NCBI RefSeq assembly: GCF_030409505.1
Contig: NZ_JAUFPZ010000002.1
Location: 2,363,501-2,427,500 of the forward strand
Length of the DNA stretch: 64,000 nt
Direction of reading: 5' to 3'
From: Zunongwangia endophytica
Lineage (GTDB): Bacteria > Bacteroidota > Bacteroidia > Flavobacteriales > Flavobacteriaceae
The notes beneath the pieces are model-generated. The model was not told the DNA's origin and did no database searches. It was given only the letters and a program-made list of their open reading frames with translations. Positions 62,520 to 64,000 of this stretch are shown here, in pieces. Every line of letters begins with the position of its first letter. Within the stretch, counting starts at the first letter, position 1. Position numbers and translations under genes: made by a program.

Positions 62520-63862
62520 TGAGTCTATACGAACATAACCATATTCATTTCGGGACCGGTACCGAGGCAGCATTTGTATTCTCCGGAAAAGGGAAAGGAA
62601 ATCATACCAGCGCTCCAATTGAAAAAACTGGAGTTAGCACAACAGGGAAAATCGTAAAGTGGGGTGATGATAATCAATATCCTAATAGATTTCTAGAAGT
62701 TGTTAAGAAAAATGGGGCCGCTGGATCGAGTTATCGATTTAACCGCGCGGCTCATTATGGGCAGGGATTTCGATTAATGAAACCTAAGGAAGCTAATAAT
62801 GGAAAGGAAGATCTTCAAATCGTATCGTTAAACTCGGTACCGGACATCAGAAAATTTTTCCGAAGAAATAAAATTCACCGTGTATTTACCGAAATTATTA
62901 CAGATCTAGAGACTTTTGATATTGGGTGGCCAGAGTATATTCTTACCAATGACTACTCGAAGATTTACTCACTCCGCAGGCTGCAAACTGCAAAAATGAG
63001 ATTTGAAGAAATCAATCCAAAGACCGGCATAATTGAAAACTCTTATTTCTGTCATAATTGGAAACCTCATACCACAGTAGATAGTGAATATGTGAGTAAA
63101 ATTGCGGTGGTAGATAATTATTGCAGCGCTGAAGAAGTGAAGGAACATTGTAAGCGGAATAAAATCCACAAATTCACTATGCCCATTTACTATCCCCTTA
63201 TTGATGAAACTTACTATCCTGAACCTTCACATCATTCCGTTTTCCGCAATGGATGGATGGAAGTAGTAAATGCCATTCCTGAATATAAAAAACACTTCTC
63301 AGAAAATCAGTTAAACGTAAAATACATGGTGTATATCTCTGATGAGTATTTCACTCGCACCTATGCTGATGAATGGGAGAAATTCGACACCAATAAAAAA
63401 CTGGAGATTCGTAAAAATTTAAAAGATGCTATTGATGCGCATTTAGCCGGAAATAAAAATGCCGGGAAATCCATTCAAACGACAGTTTTTAAGGATCGTG
63501 AAGGGAAATGGATTAAAGGTATCGAGGTTGTGCCTTTAAAAGATGAAAACAGCAGCGAGGGAAAAGGCCTATTAGATTCTTCTGCAGGTAACTCAGAAAT
63601 TATGTCTGCGATTGGAGTGGATCCCAACCTTATGGGAGTTGGTATTCCTGGAGGAAAATTAAACGGAGGATCCGGATCTGATAAGCGTGAAGCCATGAGC
63701 ATCCTAAACAGCCTTTTCAAAACGAAACGTGAGACCACTCTTGATATCTGGCGACTTCTGCGCGATTATAACAAATGGGACGAAGATCTGGAAGGTGACT
63801 TTGCTGTGACCAATCTTACTACGCTAGACAAAAACCCAACCGGAACCCAAAACGAGATCTAA
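62519..63862 (+). CDS. Phage portal protein
   Basis: 447 residues. The N-terminus (IVKWGDDNQYPNRFLEVVKKNGAAGSSYRFNRAAHYGQG) and the later DYSKIYSLRRLQTAKMRFE, then DPNLMGVGIPGGKLNGGSGSDKREA near 380-400, match portal-type proteins of Bacteroidota phages. It forms the ring through which DNA enters the capsid. It is unusual that it sits apart from the capsid genes, after the inverted terminase operon. Confidence 0.8.
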   Translation: MSLYEHNHIHFGTGTEAAFVFSGKGKGNHTSAPIEKTGVSTTGKIVKWGDDNQYPNRFLEVVKKNGAAGSSYRFNRAAHYGQGFRLMKPKEANNGKEDLQIVSLNSVPDIRKFFRRNKIHRVFTEIITDLETFDIGWPEYILTNDYSKIYSLRRLQTAKMRFEEINPKTGIIENSYFCHNWKPHTTVDSEYVSKIAVVDNYCSAEEVKEHCKRNKIHKFTMPIYYPLIDETYYPEPSHHSVFRNGWMEVVNAIPEYKKHFSENQLNVKYMVYISDEYFTRTYADEWEKFDTNKKLEIRKNLKDAIDAHLAGNKNAGKSIQTTVFKDREGKWIKGIEVVPLKDENSSEGKGLLDSSAGNSEIMSAIGVDPNLMGVGIPGGKLNGGSGSDKREAMSILNSLFKTKRETTLDIWRLLRDYNKWDEDLEGDFAVTNLTTLDKNPTGTQNEI

Positions 63863-63864
63863 TT

Positions 63865-64000
63865 ATGCTAGTTAAGAATATAGCAACTATACAGAAATAC
63901 GCAATTGTTAATTACAATTTCACATTCGAAATAATCGAAAGCCAGGTAAGAAAACAAGAGCGGAAACATATCCTTTCCGTAATTGGAAGAGAGCTTTATA
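63865..64000 (+). CDS. Start of the next prophage gene (cut by window edge)
   Basis: ATG at 63865, 2 bases after the portal stop; 45 residues visible (starting MLVKNIATIQKYAIVNYNF). It is probably a head-tail connector-type gene by position, but too little is visible to name. Confidence 0.55.
   Translation, partial: MLVKNIATIQKYAIVNYNFTFEIIESQVRKQERKHILSVIGRELY

Overview
The window is AT-rich DNA from a member of the Bacteroidota, most likely a marine Flavobacteriaceae of the Zunongwangia / Gramella / Salegentibacter kind. The evidence is the SusC/SusD pair, TAnnTTTG-type promoters, short lipoprotein signals, and the housekeeping gene types and spacing. The exact genus is an inference.

Region 1 (1-9.6 kb) is ordinary chromosome: a DUF427 protein, a class V aminotransferase, a 2TM protein, folA, a fructosamine-kinase family protein, a flavin/PLP-oxidase-fold protein, fabD, a DegT sugar aminotransferase, waaA, and three consecutive small acidic lipoproteins. 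The last of these has only 50 residues. Region 2 (9.6-23.6 kb) is a laminarin-type (beta-1,3-glucan) utilisation locus. It reads leftward: SusC, SusD, a two-module surface glycan-binding lipoprotein, a PKD-GH16 laminarinase, a GH3 beta-glucosidase and a second GH16. A Y_Y_Y/LuxR-type sensor-regulator lies upstream. Polymer is cut at the surface, imported by SusCD and finished by GH3. Region 3 (23.6-34 kb) holds a LexA-like XRE-S24 regulator, a D-Ala-D-Ala dipeptidase, a GAF-PAS protein with a histidine-kinase H-box but no ATPase domain, a large zinc metalloprotease and katG. katG has an OxyR-type operator upstream.

Region 4 (34.1-38.5 kb) is a small defence island. One operon encodes a sigma-like protein, a small protein and an ImmA/IrrE peptidase. 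Facing away from it is a CBASS-type pair: a 2TM-NUDIX effector and a CD-NTase. The CD-NTase frame is broken at an A6 run, and its second half continues without a stop into an E2-like (ubiquitin-conjugating-fold) domain. A 3' fragment of a tRNA-Leu(UAA), followed by its terminator, at 38.56-38.66 kb marks the attachment site of the next element.

Region 5 (38.66 kb to past 64 kb) is a tailed-phage prophage. It contains secreted and membrane cargo genes, a repressor with a palindromic operator pair, an early operon and a densely structured noncoding segment with a tRNA-like 3' end. A replication-like gene follows, then a cargo block (ABC-three-component system, SRAP peptidase, AbiH), a head operon (protease-scaffold, capsid and others), a DNA adenine methylase, terminase subunits on the opposite strand, and a portal protein. 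Five prophage transcription starts share one architecture: TGTCCTTTTT(T)A with a TAnnTTTG/CAnnTTTG box exactly 28 bases downstream of its first base, including a perfect mirrored pair between the terminase and portal operons. That shared phage promoter, the CD-NTase-E2 locus and the structured RNA leader are the points most worth following.
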